A stretch of DNA of 64,000 bases from Thelonectria olida. Its lineage: Eukaryota > Ascomycota > Sordariomycetes > Hypocreales > Nectriaceae. Every line of letters starts with the position of its first letter. The stretch's first letter is position 1. The notes below the pieces were generated by a model, which worked only from the letters and a program-made list of their open reading frames with translations, did not search any database and was not told the origin of the DNA. Below, piece by piece: positions 35,051-50,388 of this stretch. Where the stretch lies: contig JAGPYM010000002.1 of the NCBI GenBank assembly GCA_020736575.1, positions 62,001 through 126,000 of the forward strand, written 5' to 3'. Both the position numbers and the translations under genes were made by a program.

Positions 35051-35580
35051 TTCTTACGATGAATGACTATGCGAATGAATTCCAGCAGCGAAGAGTGATG
35101 GTGTGGATTGGAGTGTGGTCGATTGTGAGGATTGAGGAGCCAAGATTCAAGAGAACTCGAGGGGACTAGATTGTGAGAGTGGATTGTAAGATGATGAAAG
35201 GAATGCCCCTCGAAAATTCTGGACTTTGTCCATCATTTTATATCTCGTCGCTGTCATCCTCTCTTTGCGAGTGTGGCTTTCTATTGTGCAAGATATGCCG
35301 TCTTTGGGTGTAGCATGGATGATGGGTGCAGATGCCAAGGCGGATTAACGCACCAACATGGATGAAGCCACGTGATGCGGACGAAAACACGGATGAACTC
35401 GTCCGTTCAGTAAGCCACGGATGACAGACAACCAGCATTCCGCAAAGTATTGGCAGCGTTGACTTGACCCTCAACGACTCCGGTGCCTGCCACGCAAACC
35501 TAGTTCGGCCGAAACGAGACGTCTCGTTTGAGGCGCCACAATAGCTACCTAGGTGCAGGGTCTGTCATCAACCGTCCGTC
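35051..35580. promoter_or_regulatory. Divergent promoter between SDR and Zn2Cys6 regulator
   Basis: A 530-bp spacer between two start codons. Two GAAACGAGACGTCTCGTTT-like arms near 35512-35530 form a nearly perfect palindrome around GACGTC, a possible binding site. Confidence 0.45.
35513..35529. promoter_or_regulatory. Palindrome around GACGTC upstream of the regulator
   Basis: AACGAGACGTCTCGTT reads the same on both strands (16 bases) and lies about 50 bp before the regulator start, between it and the SDR. The core is CRE/bZIP-like. A self-control or shared operator is possible but not shown. Confidence 0.45.
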
Positions 35581-37926
35581 ATGGATGGGCAACCGGATCT
35601 AATGCCGCAGCCTACTCCGGGATCTCGTCGCAAGATGCGAAAGGGGACACATAGCTGTATTGAGTGTAAGTTTCTTTTTAGTCACAAGAATCAAAGGAAT
35701 GTGACAGTGAGCACGGTTGTCGCTATAATGAGCGCCTGGTATTGTCGGCCCTTACCATGGCTGAAGTGAAGTGATGGCTAACTCACAGATCATCTTCCTG
35801 GGGCCGTCCTATGAACTCCTGCTCTAACCTGCAATTAGGTCGCCGAAGAAAAATCAGGTGCAAGTTTCAGACCGGAAACACGTCACAATGCCTTCCATGC
35901 ACAGCTCGTGGGTCTCCATGCGTCGATCAGCGGGATGTGCTGGTGAACCGCCAGAACCAGGATAATTTGCGGGAAAGAGTCTCTAGAATCGAATCAATCC
36001 TACAGAATCAGCCAAAGTTGGATCTCCAGGAGCCAGGTTTCAATTTTCAGCATCTAAAAATCGTTCCGCAGCAGGATCATACAGGAGGTCTCGACGAACC
36101 GCGAGAGGCAGACAAGCGAGCACCCTTCGTTTCGATGCTGAATGAAGCTGAGGTATGTCTTCTCGAATTTGATACGGTCCCTCATACTCCGAGGATGTTT
36201 ACGTTTGTTACAGGGAAATTTGCAAGGTGCTGCAGATGAAGAGCCGGCCACCCATCCACCCCAGGGCTCGCCCTTTCGGCAACACCGGACACCTCACGCG
36301 GAGAGGTCTAGCCAAATATGCACAACTCTTCGCTCTGCCTTGCCAGATTATGGCGTCTTAATGTCTACTCTTTCCACGAACGGAGGTTGGTGGAGTAGCT
36401 TCCGGCACAAAACTCATGCCATCTGCCAAGGCCCGTTGGAGGGCCTTGCTGCATTCGCGGCACACGCATACACAAGCGAGGCCCCTGCTGAGCTGGGTAT
36501 GCTTGTTACGGCGTATGCTCGCAGCTCTAGCGAGAACTACCACCTGTTTCCCCTTGTTGAGAACCTCATCGCTTCGGACTCTACCCTTTCTTTGACGGAC
36601 GATGGCATGGATTGTCTCTTGTTACTGGCGAAAGCCTACAGTGACATTGGACAGCCTCGGCAGGCCTGGCTGATATATAGAAAAGGTGTTGCTATTGCAG
36701 AAATGATGGTAAGTGCTCTCCCTAACAAAAGCACAAGACAAACCATATCGCTAACTAGTGTGCACTTGAAGGGTCTATATCGGAGGGAGACGAAATCTCT
36801 TCGGCATAAAAGCATATGGTGGGCGTTCTACCACGGTGATCGCTTTACTAGTCTCCTTCTCGGCTTGCCATATGGATTCAACGACGCCCACTTCGGCCCT
36901 TCTATTGAATCGTTTGATGAAGGCCCTGTAGTCGCTGAGCAGCGATTCATCCTTCGATGCGCTTTCATCGCGGGAAAAGTTATCGACCGGAATGTGATGC
37001 CTGGAAACCCATCATCAGCCAGCTCAATGCTCTTGGACGAGCAAATGGATGTGATTGCCTCGTCCATGCCAGAATGCTGGTGGGCCTTGCCGGATGAACT
37101 TTGCAACTCTGACGCGGAGATCGATATGCTAAGAGATCGTCTCCTGCAGCAGTATTATTTCTTCCATGTCAGGCTCAATCTTCATTTACCATTCATCGCC
37201 CGTTCTGCAACTACTTTCTCCCGGGCATCTCACAGACCAGCTGGTATGGAGGCATCTCGACAGTTACTAAGACGATTTGTCCTGCTTCGCACACGAATAC
37301 GTGGTGAAAGTATCTTCGACTGCAAAACAAGCGACTTTGTCGGCTTCATGGCTGCGGTTGCTCTTATTCTGGGTCTATCGCATTTGCGTTCGGATACTTC
37401 TTCCGTTACTCTTACGGCATTTGACGAAGACCAAAGACTCATAACTCTGGTGAAGGGCATCTTCCAGAGAGAAGAAAAAGAGAACGAATGCAGGATTGCC
37501 TCCCAGTGCCGAAGAACGCTTGATATGCTATTAGGGAAGCCCATCAACGACAACCGGTCAACGACAGGGCTATTGGAGCAAAAGATTGTAATCCCTTATT
37601 TCGGATCCGTCAGTCGGAGTTCAGCGCAGAAACCTGAAGCTCAGTCCCCTCCTAGTGGTCAAAGCATACCAGTATCGATGCCTATTGGATTGACTTCTGC
37701 TTCTTCTTGCGAGATTCCGAATGATGCGATGGGCACGCCAAGTATCGAACTCGGGAGCGATAGCATGTCAGAATATATGGGAACGAGCGCATATTGGCAG
37801 TTTGACGGCCTCGAAGACTTCCCGATGGATGATTTGTCGACTTGGCTTGACATGTCGATGGTTGATGTGAATCAAGACTGGGCTGATCTTCTGGATAACG
37901 GCAGTGGCGATTATTCCTCGTTGTGA
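35581..37926 (+). CDS. Zn2Cys6 transcription factor with fungal-specific middle domain
   Basis: Four exons (35581-35665, 35839-36152, 36214-36708, 36772-37926) give 682 residues. The first intron (173 bp) splits the codon of the second zinc-ligand cysteine, so the cluster C26-x2-C29-x6-C36-x9-C46-x2-C49-x6-C56 exists only after splicing. The third intron (63 bp, GTAAGT donor, CTAAC branch) is in frame and could be read through. Removing it joins AIAEMM to GLYRRETKSL, the typical middle-homology start, followed by WWAFYHGDRFTSLLLGLPYG. An acidic C-terminus (DDLSTWLD, DWADLLD) may activate transcription. It is divergent from an SDR gene, a plausible target. Confidence 0.88.
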
Positions 37927-40557
<2,631 letters not shown>

Positions 40558-41073
40558 ACTTACGATCAGAAGATGACAAAAGTATAAGTCCTAATAGATT
40601 GAACACATCTCATTAATGCGTGAGAATCCGTTGCCGGTCTTCCTGACTTAATAGATCACGGCTTATTAGATCGTCTTCCACCCGTGGTCAAGACTGCTTC
40701 AACAATGCGCCCAATCCAGGATAATGTCATACCCAGGTGGTTTTGCCAATCCAAGTGTGCTCAGGGAGATATTAGATCGCAACTTCTGCGGAGTAATTAC
40801 CCATCATCTAGTAAGGTCAACATAAATGAACTATCGGAAGAGATTTAAATATCATAGTATCACCAAGTCTGAGTGAAAAAGGTTTTGTGTAACAGCTATC
40901 GCTAAGATTAGAAGACTGGTGAATAACCCGAGCGGCTGTGGGATGTGTATTCGTACAAGAATGGAAAGGCAAAGACCTTTTATAAGCTATAGACTGCTCG
41001 TTGAAACTTTGTATTGGTACCGTTGCCCTTATTTAACATTCAGACCCTAAATAACAGAAGCGTGACAATGTGA
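40558..41073. other. Intergenic between convergent genes
   Basis: 516 bp with no recognisable gene; it is the 3' flanks of the sulfatase relic and the P450. Confidence 0.5.
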
Positions 41074-42919
41074 TTACTGTCGCTTCTTCATGTTGCAAAA
41101 CAGTCCCGACTGGCGTGGGAACCAGCTTCCAGTAACTTTCCAGTCCGCCTTGGGGTCCACCAAGGAAACTTCATAACGGCTGACCAAAGTAGCAACAATC
41201 TTATAAACCTCCATTTGAGCAAGGTTGCGTCCGATGCAGATTCGAGAGCCGCCGCCAAAGGTGAGGTCGCTAGCGTTGAAGAGACGCATTCGCTCCTTGT
41301 ATGCTTCGTCAGTCTCAGCTTCGCCCTGCAACCAACGCTCTGGTCGGTATTCATCAGCATCGGGGCCCCAGATGCCCTTGTTTCGACCAATGACGAACGG
41401 GTTGAGTCCAACGGCGACACCTAGAGGGACAAGGCTACCGTCAGGCAGCTTCAGGCCAGCCTCGGGAACGTAACGCTCGAGAAGCATACAGACACCAGGG
41501 TGCATGCGCATGGCTTCACGAACAACGGCTTCTAGGTCTGAAGGTGGATGAAATCAGCACTCAATCCGGATGTTCAGCTACTCATTTAGGATCACTTACA
41601 GGGGAGCGCTCTGGCGGCACTGTAGGAAACAACATCAGGCAAGTCGGCACCCAAGATTTCCGTCTCCAGCTTCTTGTACGCCTCGGGGTTATGCAGGGCA
41701 TACCAGAAGATGGCACGGATAGTAATAGCGGTGGTGTCAGCTCCAGCCAAGAGGTTAACAAGCAGATATCCCATGATGACGCCATCGTTGACAAGATCAG
41801 GGTTGGTTTCCTTCGACTCAATGAAGTGCTGAAGGAAGTCGGGAACCTTGGGGTCAAAGTTTGGATCCTTGCCCTGAAGCCGGGCAATAAGATGCTCGAG
41901 AGAGATCCGAGTAACATTGCCCAAGTTGGGAGGCCCCATTCTCATAACCGGGTTCTTATCGAGGAGAAAGTCCAAGAATGGCATCTGACCAACTGCGGCA
42001 AAACTAGAGACTGGGTGAGTGTCATGCGCCGGCCATGCTGGAATCAAACATACTAGTCAAGAGCTTTGTCGGCAATTCCAATAGTACCATCAAAGTCATA
42101 TCCCTTGTCCATGTATCCAAATCGCTGACTGAAGGAAGCAGCGCCGTTGGTGTCCCAAGAGTCTAAAGGGTTAGTCAAGATAGGAAAGGGGAATGCGAGG
42201 GCGGCTTACAATATCCAATCCAAGAACCAAGGTCACATTTCTGTTTGTTCGTCTCTTCCATAAAACGTTTTTCAAGGTGGCCACAGAAATCGCGGATTAG
42301 ATCATCAAAGAGTGGTTCAAGGCCCAGCACGCTACTTTGGGAGTAGTACTTGACAATGGGTCTCTTCATCCGGGCATGCTCAACCTGATCAGTGGTGCTG
42401 AACAAATGATACGTGATCTTTCCATTGATGATAGCGCTGTTGTTATGATAAAACTCTGTCTGTTAGGTAAGGTCAGCCTGTGTGGACTAGGATGAAGGGG
42501 TGTCGAGTTGAACATTACCTTACGCCACTTGCCATCAGTTCCATAAATGGTCTTGATGAGCTGAGGGTAGTCTAGATCCAAGGTGTTGGGGCCAATTCGG
42601 ACAACGGGTCCATGTTTCTCATGAAGCTCTTTGATCTTGAGATGGTAATCACCAGCTCTCACTACAGAGAGTCGCCATAGGTTGGTCCAGCCTGTGCACC
42701 ATGAAGACGTTAGTTTTAAACTCTGGTCATCGTTGGTATCATTCTTCTTAGCTTACCAGCTAGTCCTGGCCCAGGATAATTTCGCAATGGAGAAAAAAAG
42801 TAAGCAATGATCCACCAGGAGGCAATGCTGAGAAAGGGAACAAGAGCAAGTGTGATTCCAAGTGACTTCCAGTCAGCTCCCCTCAGAAGTCCATTAATCT
42901 GAATCTCACGGGAACTCAT
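41074..42919 (-). CDS. Cytochrome P450 monooxygenase (pisatin-demethylase-like group)
   Basis: Six exons (42919-42757, 42691-42519, 42459-42210, 42162-42054, 42003-41600, 41537-41074) with introns of 47-65 bp give 520 residues, a normal length. An N-terminal membrane anchor (LALVPFLSIASWWIIAYFF) is followed by NYPGPGLAG. The I-helix oxygen motif is LAGADTT, the ExxR is in REAMRMHP, and the haem loop is FGGGSRICIGRN with the cysteine thiolate ligand. It would act on the ER membrane with a P450 reductase. Its overall pattern recalls the CYP57/pisatin demethylase-like set that oxidises plant phenolics, but the substrate is not determinable. All splice junctions keep frame. Confidence 0.9.
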
Positions 42920-45824
42920 ATTGAAACGAGCGCACAGAACCGAGGTGCTGAGGAGGCTGAGTGGTGATGGTCACTAAGTGTCTGGGAGAAATTGCCTCGT
43001 GGAGGAGACAGCGAGCCATTTAAACGGCGAAACCTTGATTCTAGAAAGGAAAGAGCTGAACAGAAACAAGGGGAGCGTTGCGACCTCAGTAGTACGTATT
43101 CCCAGGAAGGATGCTGCAGTCTCGCCTTCAAACATGGCTGCGTTCTCAGCCAACAGCCAGCATCTCGCAGCCAACCACCACCACCCACACACGCGAGTGT
43201 CGTAGTGCGAACTGGGATGCAGGACCCGAGATGAAACCTTTCCCCATCAGTTAAGACGTAGTTGATCTAAGAGACAGTTCCTCAGGGCCGACGAACTAAA
43301 CTTACGAGTTGGAACGCAGTTGGTGATACTACGCTCTTAGCTCAATGAAGTTGCTGTTGACCCCCCATGTTGAACGTCTTGGGAACCAAAGTTCGCGTAC
43401 ATACCTAGTTACTCTTAATCCCGGTGATATAAGCAGGCGCCTCGGAAGCCAGGGTTGTCGCCACCTATCACAGTCTCTCTTTTCGTAACCATGTCCACAG
43501 CCCCGTTTCCGAGTATTTGTGTTAGCTCCAGCCTGGTCGTGAGGCAGACTACGTGACGGCCCGGGTTCGGGGCCCAACGGCAATGGACAACTAACTAGGC
43601 CCGGTTCCAGGTCCACGCGTCGCCCATCCTCGAGTGTCACCAGGGGTGTAACGGAGCAAAGTTAAAGTCGGCTCATGGCTTTTGCAAGAGTCAGTCGCGC
43701 TGATCATCTCCTCAATCATATGTATGTTTATCACGAAGAAACGATTAATTGACTCAAGAGTGAGTGCATATCTAGATGCCTCATCAATCTGGCATGGCCC
43801 GCAGCAACATGGCGGGATATACCTGATTATAGAACCCCGTTGCAACGTGGTCAATTCATGCACTCGTTCCTTCTTCTGAGCTGTGTTTGCGGCAATCTCA
43901 ATCTCGCATTGTGAGATGAGATTCTGAGGCATGGTCGGGACGGGGACCACACTCTCCCCTGTGCTGGACTTTGTAGTATTGACAAAAGCAAACATATTCC
44001 CAACTCGGTCGGCTCTGAGTCCCGTTTTGCCGCATCCGGGCTTGTTCCCAAGAGTCGTACGTTGTTGGCACGAAACGAGGAAATAGATATCCCGACCTGC
44101 TGGCCCCTGGATCTGGGGCCGATACGCGGCGAACCCAAGGCAAAATAATTGCTTCTGGGACAGCCCCATATCATACGACTTTGACGATGAAAAGAATCTG
44201 CATTGTCCATGTCGCAATATGCGTCAATAAACGCCGATCTCTCGCATGTGTGGTTCTTCGATCAAACTCCCCAGATAATGAGGGGGTGTGCTTTTCCGGG
44301 ACGGGGTATCCATGGCGTCGATAATGGGTACGGTGCTGAATGCCCATTGTGCTCCAATGAGTCCAGTGTTGGTTTTATCAGTGTTGATTTCTCAGTGTTG
44401 AATTCGGGAAACATACGAAGCAGCTAGTCCATCATTTAGTTCCAACCTAAGCAGCTTGAAATGCCCTCCCCGCACCAAAACTTGGCAGTGGCTGCTACAG
44501 TAATCCCATCTGCTAAGCTGAGCAATATCATGTGCCCTTGTTCTCGTCAACTGGCTAATGCATGACTCAGGGGGTTCAAATTCGGCACCGAGTTCTGCTC
44601 TAATGTGGATTTGAAACTGCAACTCAAAGGATGGAAAGATGAAGTCATCCTGGTCCCTGCATGAATGCTCCGCAAGGGGACTGTGATAGGTTCAGGGCAA
44701 GGTGGCAGCGTGGACAACTGGTCATGTGTGCAAAACCTCAATCGGGATGCGTTAAGAGTGCCTCAAGGAGTATCCCAGGTTGCTTGAGGACTAGAAAGTC
44801 GCAATCAACCTCGCGTCCATGGTGTGCTGGATTAGAAATAAACCGTCTAGCAAAGGGGCAGCAAGCTACCCAATTTTGTTAGTGGCCGTTGCAAAGGTCC
44901 TGACTTCCCAAACGACTAGTTAGCTTGAGGCGGCGTAAGGCTAGGCGCTCGGCAGTCACACTCCAGCTAGGGTTGAGGGAGATCGACATTGCTCGACCCT
45001 GGGTTTTGCTAGGGGCCGCTGTCGTGACAGAAAGCGACTCCCCAGTGCATGATCCAGAAAGAGAGTCTGAAATGAGAGTGATCAGGTACACGTTCCTTCG
45101 ACCAACCAGCTAGCTATCTACGACTTTGTCTACGCACTTTGTGCATCCCAGCACGCAGTAACGGACTGTCGCCGAAGCCGCCAGTCATCGCCAAACGTGG
45201 TGTGGAGGGCGTCGATCTCTAGGACAGGCGAGGTCGGGAGCGCGGGCCAGTGCCGCAGCGTTGCAGTCTCATTGCAACTGGGGAAGCGCGCGGCACTAAT
45301 GTAGCATCTACATGGTAACCCGGTACTGCAGACGCCTCTCTTCAGAGGCGGGGAGGGAGGTTCCCGACGCCGTCAATGGGCCAGCCACCGACAGAGGCGA
45401 GCGGATGGTTTGGAGAGCCCTGGATGAAAACTCCTCAGACGAAGAAGCAAACCTTCGGGCACGACACGGCAAGGATTCATAGCTTTGGTACGGTGCCAGC
45501 GCCAGTGGAGAAGACGCCAATCGCTGGATTCTGAGACAGAGAAGTCGACGTTAGTTTGGTTGCTCGGCCTCGCAAAGCTATTATTGACTGATTCCTGGAA
45601 ATCTTTACCTGGCCGCTGCAATGGTCGACGCACTCTATTGTGGAGTTTCCTGTAATACATAGAGTGGCCTAGAAACGCATCTTGGGCAGACTTGTGCGGC
45701 TGTCAGTCGACTCTTGCATTGCTCGATGTTCTTATTGTCCTTGAAAAGCGCCTCTTCTCCTCAAGTGGTTCTTTGAATCCTTCCTTTCCCAATTTTTGAC
45801 AAAATCCCCGAAAAAAACGACGGC
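42920..45824. other. Large intergenic region (2.9 kb)
   Basis: The left end is the P450 promoter and the right end the promoter of the PTH11-like gene. A 208-codon minus-strand frame at 43591-44217 has no recognisable domain and an uneven composition, so I do not call it a gene. No repeats or RNA genes were recognised. Confidence 0.5.
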
Positions 45825-47204
45825 ATGCCATCGGGAGGGGATGGACCATGGGCCGTTGCGGTCATGTGGTCGTTGGCTGGTGTCGTCTTCGTCTTCGTCC
45901 TACTCCGAATCTACACGCGAGCAATTGTGGTCACTTCGTTCGGAATTGACGACCATGTGTACAACCTGGCATTTGTTCGTCGCCCTCGAGAGCTCCTGTT
46001 ATGACTAACTCGCTGATATCCTTGGTTTTCTAGGGATTCCTCGTCTTTTACACGATATTCATTACCGTCTCGTCATCATACGGTTTCGGACAAAACGTAT
46101 TCGATATAAAAGACCAAGACGACCTCAGCGATGCAGTCCTTTACGAGGCAATTGGTCAAACTTTTGCCGTCATTGGCATGGCAGTAGCCAAGTGGTCCCT
46201 TGGTCTCTTCTTGCTACGCCTGGTAAAGGCGAGGTGGCACAAGATCGTCATCTGGGTCTCGATGGCATGTCTGATGGGGGCGTCTATCTCGACGTGCTTT
46301 GTCTTCTGGCTACAGTGTACGCCACCAAAGTATCTCTGGGATCGCCGAATTCCAGGAGGATACTGCCACATCAATTCCACTCCAGTATCCATATTGCTCT
46401 GCGGTATGCCCTGCCCCTTTTCCGTACTAATCACCTTCGCCGGCTAACAGTTGACAGTTCTCTGCGTAATTGTAGACTTCTTCTTTGCCTTTTTCCCTTG
46501 GCTATTTATTTGGGGCTTGCAAATGAATACTCGAGAAAAGATTGTCATTCTGGCGAGTCTGAGTCTCGGCGTCATGTAAGTCGCGTGCCCTCCTCCACCA
46601 CCAGCTAGGCTGACCAGATCCATAGAGCTGGAGCATGCGGAATTAAACGAACGATCGAAGTGCCGGAGCTCTCAAGTCAAAACTACCTGAGTAAGCAATC
46701 TCTCTTTGCTGTCGCTCCCATCGTTGCTAACCTCTTCTCCCTCCAGAGGACACCGTTGGCCTCATCGTCTGGTCTTCTGCAGAAATCGCCGTCACCATGA
46801 TCTGTATCGGAATTCCCGTTTGCCGACCCCTCTACAAGCGATACCTCGATAAATGGACATCTCGCGATGCCAGCAACAAGTACCAGCAACAAAGTGAAGG
46901 TGGATCATACGCGCTTCAAACCTACGGAGGAAGCATGCGACCGCGACGCGGCGGCGACTCCACTGACCCTTCGGTTGGCGGCGACTCGGTCATGCATAAG
47001 GACAGAAAGATAGGGCTCTCGGGCCCCTTCACCAAGTCATACGCGATTGGAGGCGGTCGAGTACGTGGGGATGATCAGAGCGACGAGTCGATTCTCGGAC
47101 CTGACTTCCGACAAAGCCAGCGAACACCTGATCATGAAACACAAGGAAAGTCCATCACGGTCACTGCCGAGTACGAGATCACGACCTCGCGACTCGATGT
47201 ATAG
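45825..47204 (+). CDS. Rhodopsin-domain integral membrane protein (PTH11-like, no CFEM)
   Basis: Five exons (45825-45974, 46034-46403, 46458-46575, 46626-46690, 46747-47204) give 386 residues. About seven hydrophobic helices are visible, starting with VMWSLAGVVFVFVLLRIYTR and including CVIVDFFFAFFPWLFIWGLQ in helix 5 and VGLIVWSSAEIAVTMICIGI in helix 7; the C-terminal 110 residues are a hydrophilic tail rich in Gly, Ser and Arg. This is the DUF3328-independent 'rhodopsin domain' family that includes the Magnaporthe PTH11 receptor, here without an N-terminal CFEM domain. The first donor (GTTCGT) is unusual; the other junctions are standard. A surface-sensing role is an analogy only. Confidence 0.85.
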
Positions 47205-47798
47205 GAGTATGAATGGTCCAACATGGAATGCGAGCAATATAGCTTCACAATGTTTACGAACTTTGGCGGAATCAGGAAAAGGAAAAAGGACAGCATTGGT
47301 TTATTCTTATGTACATTATGATACAGGTTCCCTGGCTCAATCACTGGTTGCCTGACAACGAATTAGGTCTCAATTCTATTGATCAAATCACGCTAATATC
47401 CCTTACTAGTTCCCTTCTATCGCGACCTTGGAAGCTCGTCAACCTCGTGATGCTATCCTAAGTTACATCAGATGCCGCTGATAACTCAGTTCACCTTTGT
47501 CTACTGTCATAGAATCAGCCCGAGACTGGGGCTTGGAGTCCAACCCAGGAATCGAGTGGTATTTACCGTATTTACGATTAAAGTCGATCAGTTGCATGAG
47601 TCGTGTTCCATCTTCAGGCTCAGCTCCGTGAATTGAAGTTGACAAAGACATGGGACAACAAACCGATGAACCTATCAATGCTAGTATAGAGGTACTTTTG
47701 TTCCCACACACTATTTGCATACCTTCAGTCTAGATTTTCATCAGATCCTATTTCTCGAATTATCCCAATACTCGGCGTTGCTAATAAACAAAAACGAC
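47205..47798. other. Intergenic, no gene seen
   Basis: A spacer between two plus-strand genes, with no motif recognised. Confidence 0.45.
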
Positions 47799-49527
47799 AT
47801 GACATCGAATCAACAAGTCGAAAGTAAGTTTGCTTAGTCATCTCAGACTATCAAGTGCTCTCAAGGATGGAAGGCCTAAGCGATAAATGACATGTCCAAG
47901 TCGCCAAGTTTCTAACCCAACCCCGCCCTTTTCATTTCCACCAAACAAGACCTAACCACTCGCGACAGTTTCGATGAACCGAAGTACGAGTGGCTGTTGG
48001 ACGTGTAGGATTCGTCATCGCAAATGTGACGAGTTCAGGCCGCAGTGCAAAGAATGTACCGACAGAACCATCAAGTGTCACGGTTACGGACCAAAACCCG
48101 ATTGGGTGAGCGATGAGTCGTTGCTCAAGGCCGAATTAACGAGAATCAAAGTCAAGGTGAAGCATCATGTCATCTCCAAACGCAAGAGCAATGCTGCGAG
48201 AGATGGGAGAGAAGCAAGGGAAGCAAGAGAAATCCAGGAAGTACCACCACAAACATCGCGCATTCCGGAGTCAAACATGTCTTTTCGAGAATCTCACCTG
48301 CTCATTCACTATTTGGACTACATTTTCCCCTTGCAGTTTCCCTATTATGTGGACAAACCTCAGTTTGGCGGCCGAGGGTGGCTCTTCTGGCTTTTGATGA
48401 GAAATGGGCCACTTAATCAGGCCATACTCACCCTCTCAGCTCTGCACCACCACACCACATTTGCACTCCAAGCCGACTGCACAGAGCGAGAACTGATAGA
48501 ATACCACACCCGGGCGCTGCAAGGCCTACGGCAAGCTCTGTGCCAACACGAGGCTGACGGGTATCCGGCAGATAAGGAACAGCTTCTTGAATTCCTTGCC
48601 TGCGGGTCCTCTCTAATAAGTCTAGAGGTACGAGAAACGAGTCTGGAGGCAGATCTCAATGCTAACAGCTTGTAGATCTTTAGAGGAGGGACAGGAAACT
48701 GGCAACCTCATCTAAACGCCCTGACGAGGGTTGTGAATAGCATGAGCCTGTACTCGACTCGGACCCCAGAAGGAGAAACTGTGCAGAAACCAGGCGGAAT
48801 GGAGAACGCTCAGCATTTCTTGATTGCTTGTTTGATCTGGTACGATGTTTTAGCATGCACCTCAAGTAGCACACCCCCCAAGATCAATCTCGACATCTGG
48901 CTCAATCGAGATATTGACCTATCGTATCTTATGGGCTGCTACAATTGGGTCATGATAGCCATCGGCGAGGTAGCGACCATTAGTGCGCGGGAGTCGTCAG
49001 ACATAGAACGTTCCCTTCAAGCTCCATCCGTCAAAGAGCGCCTCGAAGTTGAGCTGAAAAAGCTCGACTTGTGTACAGAGGTATGCCGTTTCCACCAGAT
49101 GACTTCTTTTGCTCACACCGATTAGAGCCCAGAGCCAGTGGCAGTGCCAGTATCGAGGGTTTTTGCAACCGCAGCCTTGGTCGAACTACATACCGTGTGC
49201 AGTGATCTTTGCCCAGTCGGCAATGAGGTTCGAGACTCGGTGGAAAGGGTCATGGATGCGATTCGACGTATTCCAGAGCGGATGTCGCTTCGCGGCCTTA
49301 CATGGCCTATCTGCATCGCAGGATCAATGGCAGACCCGGATCAACAGGTCTTCTTTGACACAATGATGAAGATGGTGTTGAATAATTCCGGGGCTGGGTT
49401 CACTAACTGTAACACGGTTTGGAGGATAATGAAGCAATGTTGGCATCATCGCAAAGACTTTCCAGGGACTCCATGGAACTGGCGAGATGCAATGGCATCT
49501 ATGGGAATATGTGCTCTCTTTGTATAG
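47799..49527 (+). CDS. Zn2Cys6 transcription factor (arginine-regulator/Acr-2-like C-terminal domain)
   Basis: The zinc cluster starts near an ATG at 47974 (C8-x2-C11-x6-C18-x6-C25-x2-C28-x6-C35 from that ATG). A small upstream exon (47799-47823) splices in frame to 47969 with a perfect GTAAGT donor, CTAAC branch and GACAG acceptor, adding ten residues; I prefer this model, but the intron may be in the leader. Later introns are 48628-48675 and 49081-49125. The product is 496 residues (486 from 47974). The C-terminal domain ends NWRDAMASMGICALFV, a typical end for this class of fungal regulators. The neighbours are a PTH11-like receptor and an amino-acid transporter, so a role in amino-acid or nitrogen control is conceivable only. 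Confidence 0.82.
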
Positions 49528-50388
49528 AATAGGCGTCCTTCATCTCAGGCTTCTCTCGCTTTGGTTTTGGTTTGGCAATGGAGTTCCTGGATTCATGATC
49601 GAAGAGTGGTTTCTCCAGGGAAGGCAGTTCGTGACGACGGAATTAATCCCTGGCAAAGAAAGTCGAAGCGAATATTGACACTACGGGGTTCTTGGTTAGT
49701 CAAGAGATCCACTGAACCCCTGACTGGAGTCATGTCGGTGTCCTTGAAGACCGTAACGCGTCATTGTCAAGAAGAGAACCTCTCATTGCTATATAACGGC
49801 AACCTGAGATGCAAATCATAGTGATGAATACGATGCGGCCAAACCCATGCGAACGCGGGTGCAGCTCTTTACTAAGGTATCCAGATGCGACACTGGTTCG
49901 TCAATCGCCCCGGGCCTACATTGAGCAAAATGCTCGACTCTGTCACTTTCCAAAGCTACTTTCACAACTACCCGCTGATGTCAATTCTTAACTTCATGAC
50001 ATCGGCTCGTTTTGAGGCGTATGTTAGCAAAGGTTCAACTTTCCTATCCTATTAATTTTTCGCCTAATGATACTGTAAGGTGCAAGGTATCTTTGGCAGT
50101 TGTTTAGAGAGAGAGGCTTCATTGGGAGGACCTTGTTTGAGACGAAAGATGAGACGTTAGGCAAACAACTGTGACTGGCAGCAACAACAGAAGACTTCAG
50201 GACGGTTTCAACATATATTTTCAACATCTGTAACGAATCTTTTAGGCTGTTTACTTGTCCTAGAGGTGAATTTCGCACAAGGCTATACAGGTGTGCTTGG
50301 GAAGGCAGACCTAGAATGCAGGTAATGAAGGGAACTACTTAGAGAAAGGTAAATCTGCATGGCCCAGAATCTGAGAGGGAACCAACAA
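49528..50388. other. Intergenic between convergent genes
   Basis: 861 bp, with several short frames lacking any domain. It is the 3' flanks of the regulator and the transporter. Confidence 0.5.

Noticed and set aside
43591..44217. 208-codon minus-strand frame in the P450/PTH11 spacer
   Set aside because: No domain, no signal peptide, uneven composition and no splice-linked neighbours. It could be a lineage-specific gene, but nothing supports it.
44565..44590. tRNA-like T-loop string (GGTTCAAATTC)
   Set aside because: The flanking bases cannot form the T stem and no anticodon arm precedes it.
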